From: Gammaproteobacteria bacterium
Lineage (GTDB): Bacteria > Pseudomonadota > Gammaproteobacteria > GRL18
Direction: 5' to 3'
NCBI GenBank assembly: GCA_026196615.1
Contig: JAPHSW010000098.1
Coordinates: 1-37,279 of the forward strand
DNA: 37,279 bases
Under the pieces are notes generated by a model. That model saw only the letters and a list, made by a program, of their open reading frames with translations. It searched no databases and had not been told where the DNA came from. The stretch's first letter is position 1. Each line of letters opens with the position of its first letter. Position numbers and translations under genes: made by a program. This document shows positions 35,901 through 37,279 of this stretch, piece by piece.

Positions 35901-37279
35901 TTGTTTAGACTTGAATTTATTCGCAATAAACTAATAGGTCTTGCCATTACAATGTTTATTGCCGTACTCACTACCTCCGGAACTGGTGTCTATATTCTGT
36001 ACAAAACCTCTCTCTCAGAAAGAGCAGAACAACTCACAGAAATTGCCAAAATCAATGCCCTCATGCTTGAGTCTATTGCACATTTTGATAAAACACACTT
36101 CAGCGAGATGCATTCAGATAAAGATACCTACGATGCAGCACTGAGCCAAATAATAGCAGCACATAAAGTAATGAAGTTTGGTCATAGCGGTGAATTCACT
36201 TTAGCCAAAAAAGAAGGCAACAAAATTATTTTTCTAATGAGAAATCACCTTGCAGGTCTGGATGTTCCTGGATCTGTTTTATTGGATAGGGCAAATATAA
36301 ACACGCCAATGCACAGGGCACTATCAGGTGAATCTGGTTGGATGACAGGGTATGACTTCGAGGGCAAGTATGTAATGGCAGCCTATGAACCCGTCAACAT
36401 TTACAATCTTGGCATTGTAGCAAAAATAGACATGCAAGAAATTCAAGCTCCATTCATTAAAGCAAGCCTGGTGATTATTTGTCTTGCCATTCTGGTTAGC
36501 CTGGCTGCTTTGAGAATCTTTTATCAAACCAGCAAACATATATGCAAGAAATTAGAAGATAGTAACCAGCATATAATCCTACTTGCGAAAAATGCAAAAG
36601 ATATGATCTATCGAATGTCAATACCTGAGGGTATTTATGAGTATGTGAGTCCAGCTTCAACCGAACTATTTGGAGTAGCCCCAGAAGAGTTTTATCAATC
36701 ACCAAAAAAAATCAGAAACTTGATCCATCCAGATTGGCTCTCATATTTTGAAAAGCAATGGCAAAAACTTATAACTGGAGACATGCCTCCAACCTATGAA
36801 TACCAGATTATTACTCCTTTAGGTGAAACAAAATGGATAAATCAGCGAAATGTTCTAATCCTTGATGATGATAACAAACCTGTTGCAATTGAAGGCATTG
36901 TCTCTGATATCACTGAGCATAAAACTTTCATGCAGAAATTAATGCATGAAAAACAAATTGCTCAGAGTTATCTTGATATTGCAGGAGTCATAATGGTGGC
37001 TCTTGACAGCCAGGGCAATATTATTTTAATAAATCAGAAAGCATGTGAACTATTGGGTTGGAGTGAACATGAAGCAATAGGAATGAATTGGTTTGACAAC
37101 TTTCTGCCTAAGGATGCTCGTGAAGATGTTCAAAAGGTCTTTGAACAAATCATGTCAGGCAATATTGAAGCTGTAGAGTTTCATGAGAATACAATTCTGT
37201 CCAGAGATGGTAAGAAGCGCACTATAGCCTGGCACAATAGTATAGTAATGGACAGTGAAGGCAAGACAATCACCGAACT
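35901..37279 (+). CDS. Membrane sensor with periplasmic Cache-like and PAS domains, truncated by window
   Basis: Open frame from a TTG at 35901 to the right edge, 459 residues so far. The start is chosen because AGGTGG lies six bases before it and the next in-frame Met (ATG, residue 18) falls inside the first membrane helix. Order: membrane helix (about 10-32), periplasmic sensor (about 35-188, with HSGEFTLAKKEGNKIIFLMR and GESGWMTGYDFEGKYVMAAY, the sCache/dCache style), a second helix (about 193-213), a PAS domain (about 225-345, ending GIVSDITEHK) and a second PAS (about 355 onward). The output domain is outside the window; GGDEF/EAL or a histidine kinase are both possible. Confidence 0.85.
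   Translation, partial: MFRLEFIRNKLIGLAITMFIAVLTTSGTGVYILYKTSLSERAEQLTEIAKINALMLESIAHFDKTHFSEMHSDKDTYDAALSQIIAAHKVMKFGHSGEFTLAKKEGNKIIFLMRNHLAGLDVPGSVLLDRANINTPMHRALSGESGWMTGYDFEGKYVMAAYEPVNIYNLGIVAKIDMQEIQAPFIKASLVIICLAILVSLAALRIFYQTSKHICKKLEDSNQHIILLAKNAKDMIYRMSIPEGIYEYVSPASTELFGVAPEEFYQSPKKIRNLIHPDWLSYFEKQWQKLITGDMPPTYEYQIITPLGETKWINQRNVLILDDDNKPVAIEGIVSDITEHKTFMQKLMHEKQIAQSYLDIAGVIMVALDSQGNIILINQKACELLGWSEHEAIGMNWFDNFLPKDAREDVQKVFEQIMSGNIEAVEFHENTILSRDGKKRTIAWHNSIVMDSEGKTITE

Overview
The window comes from an AT-rich gammaproteobacterium. The evidence is the order mnmG-rsmG-parA-parB-atpIBEFHAGD, an OxyR that keeps the E. coli cysteine numbering (199/208), ribosomal protein S1 with six S1 repeats, a PEP-CTERM sorted protein, and many cyclic-di-GMP enzymes. 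I cannot name the genus. The combination of PEP-CTERM, c4-type cytochrome, DUF302-type protein and dense c-di-GMP signalling would suit an environmental sulfur- or methane-oxidising lineage, but that is only a guess.

Layout. 1-6438 (minus strand): the F1Fo ATP synthase operon atpI-B-E-F-H-A-G-D, with atpD cut by the window edge and a near-consensus promoter at 6541-6569. 6765-12370 (minus): parB, parA, rsmG and mnmG. This chromosome-partition block is interrupted between parA and parB by a PEP-CTERM gene on the opposite strand, which has its own sigma-54-type promoter and terminator. 12546-17739: three c-di-GMP genes (a degenerate EAL-HDOD protein, a Cache-like diguanylate cyclase and a membrane GGDEF-EAL phosphodiesterase). 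17768-18709: a di-heme cytochrome c peroxidase broken by one in-frame amber codon. 18845-20812 (plus): an AI-2E family permease abutting a MoxR ATPase. 20813-22328: an intergenic region with four copies of a TTGAT-N4-GTCATGA box, then a c4-type di-heme cytochrome and a DUF302-like exported protein. 22325-22513: three tandem 48-bp hairpin repeats and a terminator. 22543-24649: rpsA with its own promoter, a long structured leader and a terminator. 24721-31574 (minus): two very large PAS/GGDEF/EAL proteins. 31765-35678: a small Cys-rich protein, a GST, glutathione reductase, a 41-residue in-frame remnant of a peroxiredoxin-glutaredoxin hybrid, and oxyR. 35901-end: the start of a membrane Cache/PAS sensor, truncated by the window.

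Themes. (1) Core energy and chromosome-maintenance genes are in canonical order, but a self-contained exosortase-substrate gene separates parA from parB, and parB has acquired or retained its own promoter. (2) Five complete c-di-GMP genes, and probably a sixth at the right edge, lie in about 25 kb beside mnmG. (3) Two peroxide-detoxifying genes, the cytochrome c peroxidase and the Prx-Grx hybrid, are both broken, while glutathione reductase and OxyR are intact. This suggests erosion or rewiring of peroxide defence.
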